Shown here piece after piece: positions 25,757-34,624 of a stretch of 64,000 bases of DNA. Within the stretch, counting starts at the first letter, position 1, and each line of letters begins with the position of its first letter. Source of the DNA: an uncultured Eubacteriales bacterium (GTDB lineage: Bacteria > Bacillota > Clostridia > Christensenellales > QALW01); contig URIR01000002.1 in NCBI GenBank assembly GCA_900547955.1, positions 49,194 through 113,193 of the forward strand, in the 5' to 3' direction. The position numbers and the translations under genes were made by a program. The notes below the pieces were generated by a model. That model did not search any database and was not told the DNA's origin. It saw only the letters and a program-made list of their open reading frames with translations.

Positions 25757-26502
25757 TATTTCTGCGCCCCCTCGTCCTTATAAACTCCCAGCGGGTAATA
25801 GGGTATCATATTCTCGTCCAGCCATTTTAAAGCCTCTATAGGCGTAAGCCCCCAGTTGGTAGGACAGGTGGAAAGCACCTCTACCAGGCAGAAGCCCTTA
25901 CCCTCAAGCTGATATTCAAACGCTTTCTTAATGGCCTTTTTGGCGGCGATAACATTTTTGACGTTATTAACCGAAACGCGTTCTATATAATAAGAACCTT
26001 TAAGCGTAGCCAGCATTTCGCTTACCCTTACCGGATAACCGCAATGATTGGTATCCCTGCCGTAAGGAGAAGTGGTAGTCACCTGCCCAGGCAGCGTGGT
26101 AGGCGCCATCTGACCGCCCGTCATGCCGTAAATAGCGTTGTTTACAAATATAGTGGTAAATTTTTCACCCCTGGTTGCAGCATGCACTATTTCAGCAGTA
26201 CCTATGGAAGCCAAATCGCCGTCTCCCTGATAGGTAAAGACCACGTTCTCAGGACGCGCGCGCTTAATACCCGTAGCAACCGCCGGAGCGCGTCCGTGAG
26301 CCGCCTCGTGCATATCGCAGTTAAAGTAATTATAGGCAAACACAGCGCAGCCTACCGGCGCAACGCCTATCGCCTTCTGGCCCACTCCCAGCTCCTCCAG
26401 GGATTCGGCAACCAGCCTGTGAATTATGCCGTGCGTACACCCAGGACAGTAATGGAAGGGCACGTCTGTAAGCATTGAAGTCTTTTTGAAAACCACAGCC
26501 AT
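25756..26502 (-). CDS. 2-oxoacid:ferredoxin oxidoreductase, beta subunit (TPP-binding)
   Basis: This 248-aa subunit binds thiamine diphosphate. It has [15 protein letters not shown] at the N-terminus, the TPP motif [17 protein letters not shown] through [18 protein letters not shown], and the iron-sulfur-proximal cysteines. It is translationally coupled to the alpha subunit (shared base at 26502) and to the gamma subunit. Confidence 0.92.
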   Translation of the reverse strand: MAVVFKKTSMLTDVPFHYCPGCTHGIIHRLVAESLEELGVGQKAIGVAPVGCAVFAYNYFNCDMHEAAHGRAPAVATGIKRARPENVVFTYQGDGDLASIGTAEIVHAATRGEKFTTIFVNNAIYGMTGGQMAPTTLPGQVTTTSPYGRDTNHCGYPVRVSEMLATLKGSYYIERVSVNNVKNVIAAKKAIKKAFEYQLEGKGFCLVEVLSTCPTNWGLTPIEALKWLDENMIPYYPLGVYKDEGAQK

Positions 26503-27554
26503 TATTTCACACCTCCCAGCGCTTTTTCTGCCGCAGCATAAATTTCCTTCCAGCTAGGAATCATCCCGCCCGTGCGTCCAAAGAATTCAACGGGCGCCTT
26601 TCCGTTGACCGCCAGACGAACGTCCTCTACCATCTGCCCGCAGCTCATTTCCACGGTCAGGAAGGCCTTGGCCCTATCCGCAGCTTTATTAATAGCCTCG
26701 GCAGGGAAGGGCCATAACGTTATGGGCCTTATTAATCCGGCCTTTATGCCTGCCTTGCGCAGCTCCTTAACGCTCTTCTTAGCTATGCGGGCGGTAGTGC
26801 CGTAGGCCGCTATAACTATTTCTGCGTCCTCTAAAAAATACTCTTCCCAGCGCGTTTCATTCTGCGCAATAGTCTTATATTTCTCCTGCAGCCTGAAATT
26901 AACCTTTTCCATAATGTCCGGCTCGATATAAAGGCTGTTTATAATACGGCGCTCGCCTTTGCCGCAGCCTGTCGTAGCCCAGGGCTTTTCGGGAAGCTCG
27001 GCAATCTCATCGGGCATTTCTACCGGCTCCATCATCTGGCCTATCATCCCGTCGCCCAAAATAACAACCGGCGTGCGGTATTTATCCGCCGTATCAAAAG
27101 CCGAATATGTAAGGTCAACAGCCTCCTGAACCGAATCAGGCGCAAACACTATAAGCCTGTAATCGCCGTGGCCGCCGCCCTTGGTCATCTGGAAATAGTC
27201 GCTCTGCGCAGGCTGAATGCTGCCCAGGCCCGGGCCGCCGCGCACCATATTGACAATAACTGCCGGAAGCTCTGCGCAGGCCATATAGGAAATACCCTCC
27301 TGCTTAAGGCTTATTCCCGGACTGGAAGAACTGGTCATAACCCTTGCTCCGGCGCCAGACGCACCGTAAACCATATTAATAGCCGCTACCTCGCTCTCCG
27401 CCTGCAAAAAGCAGCCCCCGATTTCAGGCATACGCTTGGACATGTATTCGGGTATCTGGTTCTGCGGAGTAATGGGATAACCGAAGAAAAACCGGCATCC
27501 CGCCTTTATGGCAGCTTCAGCTATCGCTTCGTTGCCCTTCATCAAATGCTTCAT
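26502..27554 (-). CDS. vorB: 2-oxoacid:ferredoxin oxidoreductase, alpha subunit (VorB type)
   Basis: This 350-aa subunit has the pyrimidine-binding N-terminal domain ([56 protein letters not shown]) and the C-terminal transketolase-like domain. The sequence looks like the VorB branch that is annotated for branched-chain 2-oxoacids, but closely related enzymes use 2-oxoglutarate, so the substrate is not settled by sequence. Confidence 0.9.
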   Translation of the reverse strand: MKHLMKGNEAIAEAAIKAGCRFFFGYPITPQNQIPEYMSKRMPEIGGCFLQAESEVAAINMVYGASGAGARVMTSSSSPGISLKQEGISYMACAELPAVIVNMVRGGPGLGSIQPAQSDYFQMTKGGGHGDYRLIVFAPDSVQEAVDLTYSAFDTADKYRTPVVILGDGMIGQMMEPVEMPDEIAELPEKPWATTGCGKGERRIINSLYIEPDIMEKVNFRLQEKYKTIAQNETRWEEYFLEDAEIVIAAYGTTARIAKKSVKELRKAGIKAGLIRPITLWPFPAEAINKAADRAKAFLTVEMSCGQMVEDVRLAVNGKAPVEFFGRTGGMIPSWKEIYAAAEKALGGVK

Positions 27555-27563
27555 TATACCACC

Positions 27564-27767
27564 CTACCTTTCTACGGTTATAACGCAGTCGGGACACATG
27601 CGCGCGCATGAAGCGCATCCAATACATTTATCCTGTTCCTTGACCTCGGCGTAATTATAGCCCTTGGAATTAATTCCCTTTGAAAGCGCGATAATACGCT
27701 TGGGGCAAGACTCCACGCACAAAAGACAGCCCTTGCAGGCCTCTTTATTAAATGTTACCTTAGCCAA
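27564..27767 (-). CDS. 2-oxoacid:ferredoxin oxidoreductase, delta subunit (2x[4Fe-4S] ferredoxin)
   Basis: This 67-aa ferredoxin-like subunit has two clusters: CKGCLLCVESCP and CIGCASCARMCP. It passes electrons from the catalytic subunits to soluble ferredoxin. First gene of the operon, nine bases before the alpha subunit. Confidence 0.93.
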   Translation of the reverse strand: MAKVTFNKEACKGCLLCVESCPKRIIALSKGINSKGYNYAEVKEQDKCIGCASCARMCPDCVITVER

Positions 27768-27802
27768 AATTCATCGCCCCTTTGCTTAATATATTTCATT
27801 TT

Positions 27803-27831
27803 ATTATATATAATGCGCGCCCATTCGTCAA
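27803..27831 (-). promoter_or_regulatory. Promoter of the 2-oxoacid oxidoreductase operon
   Basis: On the minus strand, TTGACG (27826-27831) and TATAAT (27803-27808) are separated by 17 bases, about 35 bases before the first start codon. Confidence 0.8.
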
Positions 27832-27863
27832 TCTTTTTTATATGGCAATTATAGATATAGACG

Positions 27864-28550
27864 CTAAATTCTGTCATCTGCCGTTTCATCCAGCCAATCG
27901 GGCCGCATAAATATCTCTATGGGATACTGAGCTTCATTTATGCCATGTAATTGCTCTAAAATTGTTTTTTCGCCCGCCACATATTTAACCGGCACTCCTG
28001 TTCTTTCAGATAATTTATCAATGATTTCCTTGCCGAAATATATATCCTCTACTGTCGTCTGCCTGGCCATATTAGTGTTGTTTATAAAATAATCAATATT
28101 AATGCGGCCTTTATTCCTTATATTATTATACATCTCCATAAGCTCGTCCACCCCCCTGGAAAAGGGCCTCCGCGCATTTATCACCATATATACGCAGACG
28201 CTGTCCTTCTTTAAATACGGATAATATCTGCCCAGCGCCGTAGCTCCGGTATCATCCCCCCCTACGTCTATAACCACCCTCTCGCCCTTATCCGCAAATA
28301 TGGTTTGCACTTCAGCCGGCAGCGCGGGCACATCCACCGTTGTTCCCGCAAAGGTAGGCGCTATAAGGCGTATATTGTGCTCTTTGAGCATCTTTTCATG
28401 CTCGCTGGAACGAAAATACGGATTAACTATATCAAGATCCACCAGCGCCGTCCGGGCGCCCTGAGAGCGCAGCTTTAAAGCGGTATTCAAAGCTATTTCA
28501 GTTTTGCCGCTGCCGTAATTTCCGCAGAAAATAATGATCCTATCCTTCAT
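27864..28550 (-). CDS. P-loop ATPase of the CobQ/MinD-like class
   Basis: This 228-aa protein starts with the Walker A-like IIFCGNYGSGKTE and has a switch-like DLDIVNPYFRS and a Walker B-like VVIDVGGDDTGA. Genes of this type commonly precede 2-oxoacid oxidoreductase operons in Clostridia. A role in maturation or regulation of the enzyme is inferred from this neighbourhood only. It is transcribed in the same direction as the operon, with a separate operon promoter in between. Confidence 0.75.
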   Translation of the reverse strand: MKDRIIIFCGNYGSGKTEIALNTALKLRSQGARTALVDLDIVNPYFRSSEHEKMLKEHNIRLIAPTFAGTTVDVPALPAEVQTIFADKGERVVIDVGGDDTGATALGRYYPYLKKDSVCVYMVINARRPFSRGVDELMEMYNNIRNKGRINIDYFINNTNMARQTTVEDIYFGKEIIDKLSERTGVPVKYVAGEKTILEQLHGINEAQYPIEIFMRPDWLDETADDRI

Positions 28551-28571
28551 TTATATCTCTCCTTTTTATCT

Positions 28572-28600
28572 ATTATACCAAATAAAGCACGCTTGGTAAA
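28572..28600 (-). promoter_or_regulatory. Probable promoter of the P-loop ATPase gene
   Basis: On the minus strand, TTTACC (28595-28600) and TATAAT (28572-28577) with 17 bases between. The -35 is weak, the -10 perfect. Confidence 0.55.
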
Positions 28601-28722
28601 AAATTTTTAATTCTTAATTTTAATTTAAGACTTTATTATAATCGCCAAATATGATATAATACTTCTGCAGTAATTATATTTTTTATGTTGGGTGTTTTGC
28701 GCTCTAAGCAGGGAGGCGTTTG

Positions 28723-29601
28723 ATGAAAGAATTCTTCATCAATCTCTACAACGACCTAGCCGCTGTCTTTACGGCAAGAATTGGTTTGCTTGATATTCTG
28801 GATATAATTATCGTTACGGTAATTATATACTTAATCCTACGAATAACTAAAGAGACCCGGGCCAGACAGGTGCTTAAGGGATTGGGCATAGTAATAATCA
28901 TAGCTGTTATAACCTCATGGCTGCGCCTTTCGGTTATAAGCTGGCTGCTCTCCATGCTGCTGCAATGGGGAGTTTTAATAGCAGTTATATTGTTCCAGCC
29001 TGAGCTGCGCCGAATACTTGAACAGCTTGGACGGGGCACCTTTTTTGACCCCAAGGCTGAAAAACACAAAGAGGACAACGCTTTATGCATAGACGAAATG
29101 ATACGCGCAATTCAAAGCCTCTCAAAACGCAAGGTAGGCGCTTTGATTGTCATATCTCAAAATTCCGACCTCACCGACGTTATAAGAACGGGCACTACCG
29201 TTGACGCCGTTATTTCAGCTATGCTTCTGGAAAACATATTCGAGCCCAATACTCCCCTGCACGACGGCGCAATGATTGTAAAGGAAAACCGCGTAGTAGC
29301 CGCCGGATGTTTTTTACCTCTTTCGGATAATATTCTTATAGACCGCAAATTAGGAACCCGGCATCGCGCGGCCCTGGGCATGAGCGAGCGCTCGGACGCC
29401 ATAATAATAGTGGTTTCTGAGGAAACGGGCGTTATAAGCTATGCAAAAGAAGGCAATCTGCATAGATATCTGGATTCCCGCGCGCTCCGCGAGCTGCTTG
29501 AACAAATATACTCTCAGCCTCAAAAGCCCGGCAGCAGGCTTAAAGACAATATCATGCGGCATATAAGACAAGCAAAGGCGGGTGAAAAAAATGAGCGATA
29601 A
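28723..29601 (+). CDS. cdaA: Diadenylate cyclase CdaA
   Basis: This 292-aa membrane enzyme makes the second messenger c-di-AMP from two ATP. Three N-terminal membrane helices (to about residue 85) precede the DisA-N catalytic domain with the motifs DGAMIV and RHRAALG. The start at 28723 has GGGAGG upstream; a TTG one codon earlier is rejected. It overlaps cdaR by 11 bases. The usual third gene, glmM, does not follow here. Confidence 0.95.
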   Translation: MKEFFINLYNDLAAVFTARIGLLDILDIIIVTVIIYLILRITKETRARQVLKGLGIVIIIAVITSWLRLSVISWLLSMLLQWGVLIAVILFQPELRRILEQLGRGTFFDPKAEKHKEDNALCIDEMIRAIQSLSKRKVGALIVISQNSDLTDVIRTGTTVDAVISAMLLENIFEPNTPLHDGAMIVKENRVVAAGCFLPLSDNILIDRKLGTRHRAALGMSERSDAIIIVVSEETGVISYAKEGNLHRYLDSRALRELLEQIYSQPQKPGSRLKDNIMRHIRQAKAGEKNER

Positions 29602-30997
29602 AGAGGAATTGGGGGCCCAGAAGGAGCAAAATCAGGTTCAGGAAACAAAAGAGCTTCAGGAACAGTCTAAGGAAAACAAAGAGATAAAGGACTTAAAATC
29701 AGTTAAGGAAAATAAGGAGGGCGCGCAGGTAAAAAAGAAGGAACGCCGTAAGCTTACCAGCCTTATAACCAATAATTTCTGGCTTAAGGTTATTTCCCTT
29801 GTATTTGCCATTCTTATATGGAGCTATGTCATAAATGAGACCAATCCCTCCCGTTCGGCAGTATTTTCTGATTTAGGCCTTAGCGTAAACTATGAATATT
29901 CCCTCAGGAATTCCGGACTGGTGCTCCAAAACGATATAAGCCGGCTGCCCAAAATAAGAGTATCCATGGATATCCCATATAAGGAATACCGTAATGTAAA
30001 AGCCTCTAATATAACTGTATATATAGATTTAAGCAAAATTACCTCAACCGGCACATACGAGCTGCCGGTTTATGCCTCATGCTCAAATTCAGAAGCTGTA
30101 ATTACCTCCGTCAGTCCTTCAACGGTAAGCGTAGTGGTAGATAATTTGGCTACTGCGGAAATTCCCATAATACCCTCCTACTCCAATACGCTGCCCGATA
30201 ATCTTTACATGCAGTCTGAAGCCGTTATTTCTCCCGGCGTGCTAAATATCTCCGGGCCGGAGAATTACGTTTCCAAAATAGCCGCCGCCAAAGTAGACAT
30301 AGACCTTTCAGTTATGACCGACGGCTATACTGCCAGCCTGCCTTATACATTTATTGATTCTCAGGGCGAAACCATAAGCTCGGCCAGCATTGAAGTTGCC
30401 GATAACCGAACAAGCGTAATGGTAGATATGGGCATAGCGTCCAAAAAAACCGTGCCTATAGAATACGCCTCTCACCTGCTTAATACCGATAAGCTTGCGG
30501 AAGGATATGAATTTGAAAGCGCCGAAATCCGTCAAGGCACCGTTGAAATTATAGGAAAAGCCGAAGTCTTGGCAAATATAGACGCGCTTCATATAGAGGA
30601 TATAGATATGTCGGGCATGGACGGCACGATAAAGCAAATCAACGCCAATCTTGTAATACCCGACGGCGTAACCATATTAAACCCGTCTCCCACCATATTG
30701 GATATAACCATAGGCGAACAGGAAATAAGCCGGCAGTTTACTCTTGAAATACAGTACCGCAATCTCCCAAGCGGTTTTAACTATACGGCCAGCGCCTCTC
30801 AGGCGCAGGTAGTGTTCAGCGGGAATTACTTTAATATTAATTCCATTACCGCCTCTGACGTTCAGATAATAGTAGATTTATCCGGGCTCTCGGCAGGAAC
30901 GCACACTTTGCAGACCGACACATGGCTGGTTACCGATATACGCGGCATAAGCATTGAAAGCATCACTCCTAGCGCTCTTACCGTTATTATCTATTAG
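29591..30997 (+). CDS. cdaR: CdaA regulator, YbbR-domain protein
   Basis: This about 468-aa membrane-anchored partner of CdaA has a charged Glu/Lys-rich cytoplasmic N-terminus of about 60 residues, one membrane helix (FWLKVISLVFAILIWSYV) and an extracellular part made of YbbR repeats (recurring motifs such as PSTVSVVVDN and PSPTILDITI). It modulates cyclase activity. The ATG at 29591 is preferred over a GTG at 29582. The long charged N-terminus is longer than in most CdaR proteins. Confidence 0.9.
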   Translation: MSDKEELGAQKEQNQVQETKELQEQSKENKEIKDLKSVKENKEGAQVKKKERRKLTSLITNNFWLKVISLVFAILIWSYVINETNPSRSAVFSDLGLSVNYEYSLRNSGLVLQNDISRLPKIRVSMDIPYKEYRNVKASNITVYIDLSKITSTGTYELPVYASCSNSEAVITSVSPSTVSVVVDNLATAEIPIIPSYSNTLPDNLYMQSEAVISPGVLNISGPENYVSKIAAAKVDIDLSVMTDGYTASLPYTFIDSQGETISSASIEVADNRTSVMVDMGIASKKTVPIEYASHLLNTDKLAEGYEFESAEIRQGTVEIIGKAEVLANIDALHIEDIDMSGMDGTIKQINANLVIPDGVTILNPSPTILDITIGEQEISRQFTLEIQYRNLPSGFNYTASASQAQVVFSGNYFNINSITASDVQIIVDLSGLSAGTHTLQTDTWLVTDIRGISIESITPSALTVIIY

Positions 30998-31207
30998 CGC
31001 GCCTTTCATCAGCCGTATTCCCGGCTTATTGGGAATCGTTTTCTACCCTGCCGTTCCGTGCTACCCTGTCGTTCCGCGCGTTATTTTGCCGTTCCGCGCT
31101 ATAGGCGCAAAGCGCCTGCTAATATTTTTAAAAGGATAATTGATTCCCGGCCATAAAAGCCGTCGTAAATTTGCGCAAAGCCTATTGGCTGTTCCCACCA
31201 AAAATGC

Positions 31208-31253
31208 AAAAAGCAGCCTGCCGTCCATTAATCTGCGGCAGGCTGCTTTTTTT
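31208..31253 (+). terminator. Bidirectional terminator
   Basis: A 15-bp stem AAAAGCAGCCTGCCG/CGGCAGGCTGCTTTT with flanking A- and T-runs serves the convergent cdaR and the minus-strand secreted protein gene. Between cdaR and this stem (31000-31130) lie short repeats of GTTCCGCGC without coding sense. Confidence 0.85.
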
Positions 31254-31261
31254 CTATTCAT

Positions 31262-32200
31262 TTATTCCTTAGGATACTTTCGCTTCCTGACGACTATAAC
31301 CGTCACGACGGCCGCCGCTATTACAACCGCAGCAGCGCCCGCGGCAATATATATTCCCGCATTATTCGGGTTTTGTCCAATATCGTTTGTTCCAGCCGAG
31401 CCGGCGGCAGTCTCCGAAGCGGTCAAGCCTCCGCTCTCCCCTGTCGCGGCCGGAGAGCTTTCCGCTTCCTGCTCCCAGCCGTTGCTCAGGCTTATGCTGT
31501 CAAATAGATATGAGTTACCGTCTGTCCCATATTCGCCTCTTACGTCAATCTGCATTGCTGCAACCTTATCAAACGAGCTAACGGCTCCAACGCCCCATTC
31601 GGTCTGAGAAATCAGCTCCTCCGCCGACTCAGGCAGCTCCCAGTAAACATATCCTCTGAATTCGCTTGGAATATATATGCTTGCGTCCGGATTATTGTCC
31701 GGGTCGCAAAGGCTGGGGCCAGTTTGAAATTCATCCACATAGCCGTCCTCCTCCCAAACGCCGTAAACACCGCTAACAGGAAGATAGCCCGCTCTGCGTA
31801 TTACCGGGTCAGGGTCTAAATTTTCTGCCAATACTATTGTAACGCGCAAATCCCCCTGAGTTTTATTATCTACCCACAGCCTGAAATATTTATAGCTCTC
31901 CAATCCGGGAGCCAATTCGCCGCTAATCCAGTCCTGCTCTATGCAATAGGTCTGAGTGCCTCCGCTTTCTCCAAATACAACCAGCAGTCCATTTCCGCTC
32001 TGGGCCCCCTGCTCGCTGTAGGTCATGGAATCGGGAGGCATTATGCCCCAGCTAGACAAATCCTCCGGTTTAAAAAGCTCCCCGGCCGGTACGCCCGCAT
32101 CCTCAAAATTCTCTAATATCAGCTCCTGGCCGTCCGCAAAGGAAAAACAGGGCAGCAGCATAGTTACAGCCAGCAACACCGCAAAAACCATCCTTTTCAT
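31262..32200 (-). CDS. Secreted membrane-anchored protein, beta-sandwich type
   Basis: This 312-aa protein has a signal peptide (MKRMVFAVLLAVTMLLP, cleavage near FADGQE). One extracellular domain follows, with the look of carbohydrate-binding beta-sandwiches (ILENFEDAG at the start, YFRLWVDNKTQGDLRVTIVL, SYLFDSISLSN at the end). A low-complexity Ser/Thr/Gly linker, a hydrophobic segment and the basic tail RKRKYPKE complete it. NPNNAG just before the membrane segment is reminiscent of sortase B signals but does not match the consensus. Start 32200 has GGGGAGG upstream. Function unknown; a relative in layout is 43793-44845. Confidence 0.7.
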   Translation of the reverse strand: MKRMVFAVLLAVTMLLPCFSFADGQELILENFEDAGVPAGELFKPEDLSSWGIMPPDSMTYSEQGAQSGNGLLVVFGESGGTQTYCIEQDWISGELAPGLESYKYFRLWVDNKTQGDLRVTIVLAENLDPDPVIRRAGYLPVSGVYGVWEEDGYVDEFQTGPSLCDPDNNPDASIYIPSEFRGYVYWELPESAEELISQTEWGVGAVSSFDKVAAMQIDVRGEYGTDGNSYLFDSISLSNGWEQEAESSPAATGESGGLTASETAAGSAGTNDIGQNPNNAGIYIAAGAAAVVIAAAVVTVIVVRKRKYPKE

Positions 32201-32218
32201 AGCTATCCTCCCCAGCAA

Positions 32219-32656
32219 AATTTTAATCTGCGCAGCCGCGGCGTCTGCATTATAAAAACCTCCGCACTATAAATATGCGCCGGCTTTAACGCCGTTTCAC
32301 TTATGATTAATCGCATATTGCCCGCCGCATACCGCCGCTGTATTATTAATTTAATCATGGTCCGCGTTTTTTACAAGATACAATCCTAACCAAAACATTC
32401 ACATTATTAACCCCTTTCAGCCCTATTTTTATCTCTGAACCCTGCCCTAAGGAGCAGTTCAAGGCAAAAGGCGCATGCCCTTTAAAAGGCCGGCGCACGC
32501 CGGACAAGGCTTAATCACCTCCATTTAAGCACTATTTTATCCGCATTCTATACAATACTAACCGCAGCGGCGGTATGCAAAAGGCCCTGCGTTTTCCCCT
32601 TTAACCGGTTAAACCGCATATCCGGCCGCCCAGGCTCTTAAAAAAGCACATTCAAA
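32219..32656. other. Intergenic region between divergent genes
   Basis: No gene is seen. Includes short complementary GC-rich blocks near 32470-32510 (AAAAGGCGCATGCCCTTT region) but no defined element. The promoter for the downstream gene follows at 32657. Confidence 0.35.
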
Positions 32657-32685
32657 TTGACACGAAAATAATAAAAATATATAAT
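32657..32685 (+). promoter_or_regulatory. Consensus sigma-A promoter of the alaS-cimA pair
   Basis: TTGACA (32657-32662), 17-base spacer, TATAAT (32680-32685): a perfect consensus. The roughly 140-base leader that follows contains no T-box sequence by eye. Confidence 0.9.
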
Positions 32686-32833
32686 ATAACAACACACGGC
32701 AATAACAGCGTCTCAGCCGCTAAAAAGGCTCAGGCGCGTTTTAAACGGCATAAAGCGGAGCCGGCGGTCAAACTTGAAATTATATTGCGGCGAATACTGT
32801 TCTGTTCAGCCGCAGAAAGAAGGAGTATTAATT

Positions 32834-34624
32834 ATGACTTTGGACGAGCTTAGAGAAAAATGGTTCAGCTTTTGGAAGGAACGCGGCCACGCGATTATAC
32901 AGAGCGCGTCCCTTATACCTGAAAACGACCCTACCGTGCTTTTCACCACGGCGGGAATGCATCCCCTAGTCCCGTATCTGCTCGGCCAGGGGCATCCTGC
33001 CGGCTCCCGGCTGTGCGACGTACAAAAGTGCGTGCGCACAGGGGATATAGACGACGTAGGCGATTCCAGCCATCTTACTTTCTTTGAGATGCTTGGCAAC
33101 TGGTCGCTGGGAGACTATTTTAAAAAAGAGGCTATTCATTGGTCTTGGGAATTTTTAACGGGCAAGGATTATCTGGGCATTGACCCCGAAAGGCTGGCGT
33201 TTTCAGTATTTGCCGGAGACGAGGACTGCCCCAGAGACGAAGAATCAGCCCGCTATTGGGAGGAATGCGGCGTACCCAAGGAGCGTATTTTTTATCTGCC
33301 AAAGGAGAACAACTGGTGGCCGGCCGCCGGAATTCCCGGCCCCTGCGGACCAGATACCGAAATGTTTATAGATACCGGCAAGCCTGCCTGCGGCCCTAAC
33401 TGCTCGCCCGCCTGCGACTGCGGCAAATACCTTGAAATATGGAACAACGTTTTTATGCAGTATAACCGCTCTGCCGACGGCGCTTTAACTCCTCTAGAGC
33501 GCAAAAACGTAGATACCGGCATGGGGCTGGAGCGCACCATATGCGTGCTGACCGGCAAAAAATCCGTTTATGAAACCGAAGCCTTCAGCGATATTCTGGA
33601 TAAAATAGCCGCGCTTTCGGGCAAAGCCTACGGCCAGAGCGAAGAAATAACCCGCGCCTTCAGAATTATAGCCGACCATATCCGCTGCTCGGTATTTATT
33701 CTAGGCGACCAGCGGGGCGTTACCCCCAGCAACGTAGACCAGGGCTATGTGCTGCGCCGTCTAATACGCCGCAGCGTGCGCTACGGCAAAACCCTGGAGC
33801 TGCCCGTCGGCTCATACAGCAAAATTGCCGAGGTGATTATAGAAAAATATGCGCATCAATATCCTGAGCTGAATAAGAACCGCGAAAGAATAATGCGGGA
33901 GCTGAATCTGGAAGAGGAGCGCTTTGCCCGCACCCTCAACCAGGGCCTTAAGGAATATACCAAGGCTGCCGCGGCGCTTAAGCCGGGCGACTGCATAGAC
34001 GGCCTTACCGCTTTTCATCTCTACGACACCTTTGGCTTCCCCATAGAAATGACGGTAGAATTGGCTCGGGAAAACAATATAAACGTAGATACCGCCGGCT
34101 TTGAAGAAGCCTTTAAGGAGCATCAGGCCAAGAGCCACGCAGGAGCGCAGCAGCGCTTCAAGGGCGGGCTGGCCGACCAGAGCGAGCAAACCGCCCGTCT
34201 GCATACGGCCACTCATCTGCTGCATTCGGCTCTCCGAAGGGTGCTGGGCAGTCAGGTAGCTCAAAAGGGCAGCAATATAACCCCTGAGCGGCTTAGATTT
34301 GATTTCTCCTTTGAGCGTAAAATGACCCCCGAAGAAATAAAGCAGGTGGAAGAGCTGGTTAACGAGGCTATAAAAGCCGACGCGCCCATAATCTGCGAGG
34401 AAATGCCTCTGGAGCAGGCAAAACAGAGCGGCGCTATAGGACTCTTTGAAAGCAAATACGGCGAAAACGTAAAGGTATATACCATGGGAGACTTTTCCAA
34501 GGAAATATGCGGAGGCCCGCACGCGCACAGTACGGGCGAATTAGTAAGCTTCAAAATTAAAAAGGAGGAAAGCTCGTCCGCAGGCGTGCGCCGTATAAAA
34601 GCAGTTATAGGGGCGCAGCAATGA
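32834..34624 (+). CDS. alaS: Short-form alanyl-tRNA synthetase lacking the C-Ala domain
   Basis: This 596-aa class II synthetase has the catalytic core (TVLFTTAGMHPLVPYLLG, HLTFFEMLGNWSLGDYFKKE, DTGMGLER), the tRNA-recognition region and the editing domain with HTATHLLHSAL and CGGPHAHSTGEL, which supply the His/His and Cys/His zinc ligands. The usual C-terminal DHHA1/C-Ala domain (about 250-280 residues) is absent; typical bacterial AlaRS is about 875 residues. The body is intact, so this is a natural short form, not a truncation. Start 32834 has AAGGAG upstream; the longer frame from 32774 is rejected. The stop overlaps the cimA start (ATGA). Confidence 0.9.
   Translation: MTLDELREKWFSFWKERGHAIIQSASLIPENDPTVLFTTAGMHPLVPYLLGQGHPAGSRLCDVQKCVRTGDIDDVGDSSHLTFFEMLGNWSLGDYFKKEAIHWSWEFLTGKDYLGIDPERLAFSVFAGDEDCPRDEESARYWEECGVPKERIFYLPKENNWWPAAGIPGPCGPDTEMFIDTGKPACGPNCSPACDCGKYLEIWNNVFMQYNRSADGALTPLERKNVDTGMGLERTICVLTGKKSVYETEAFSDILDKIAALSGKAYGQSEEITRAFRIIADHIRCSVFILGDQRGVTPSNVDQGYVLRRLIRRSVRYGKTLELPVGSYSKIAEVIIEKYAHQYPELNKNRERIMRELNLEEERFARTLNQGLKEYTKAAAALKPGDCIDGLTAFHLYDTFGFPIEMTVELARENNINVDTAGFEEAFKEHQAKSHAGAQQRFKGGLADQSEQTARLHTATHLLHSALRRVLGSQVAQKGSNITPERLRFDFSFERKMTPEEIKQVEELVNEAIKADAPIICEEMPLEQAKQSGAIGLFESKYGENVKVYTMGDFSKEICGGPHAHSTGELVSFKIKKEESSSAGVRRIKAVIGAQQ

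Noticed and set aside
31020..31110. Short GTTCCGCGC repeats after cdaR
   Set aside because: Three irregular short matches without dyad or regular spacing; too little to call an element.
33812..34528. 238-codon minus-strand open frame
   Set aside because: Antisense shadow inside the alanyl-tRNA synthetase gene.
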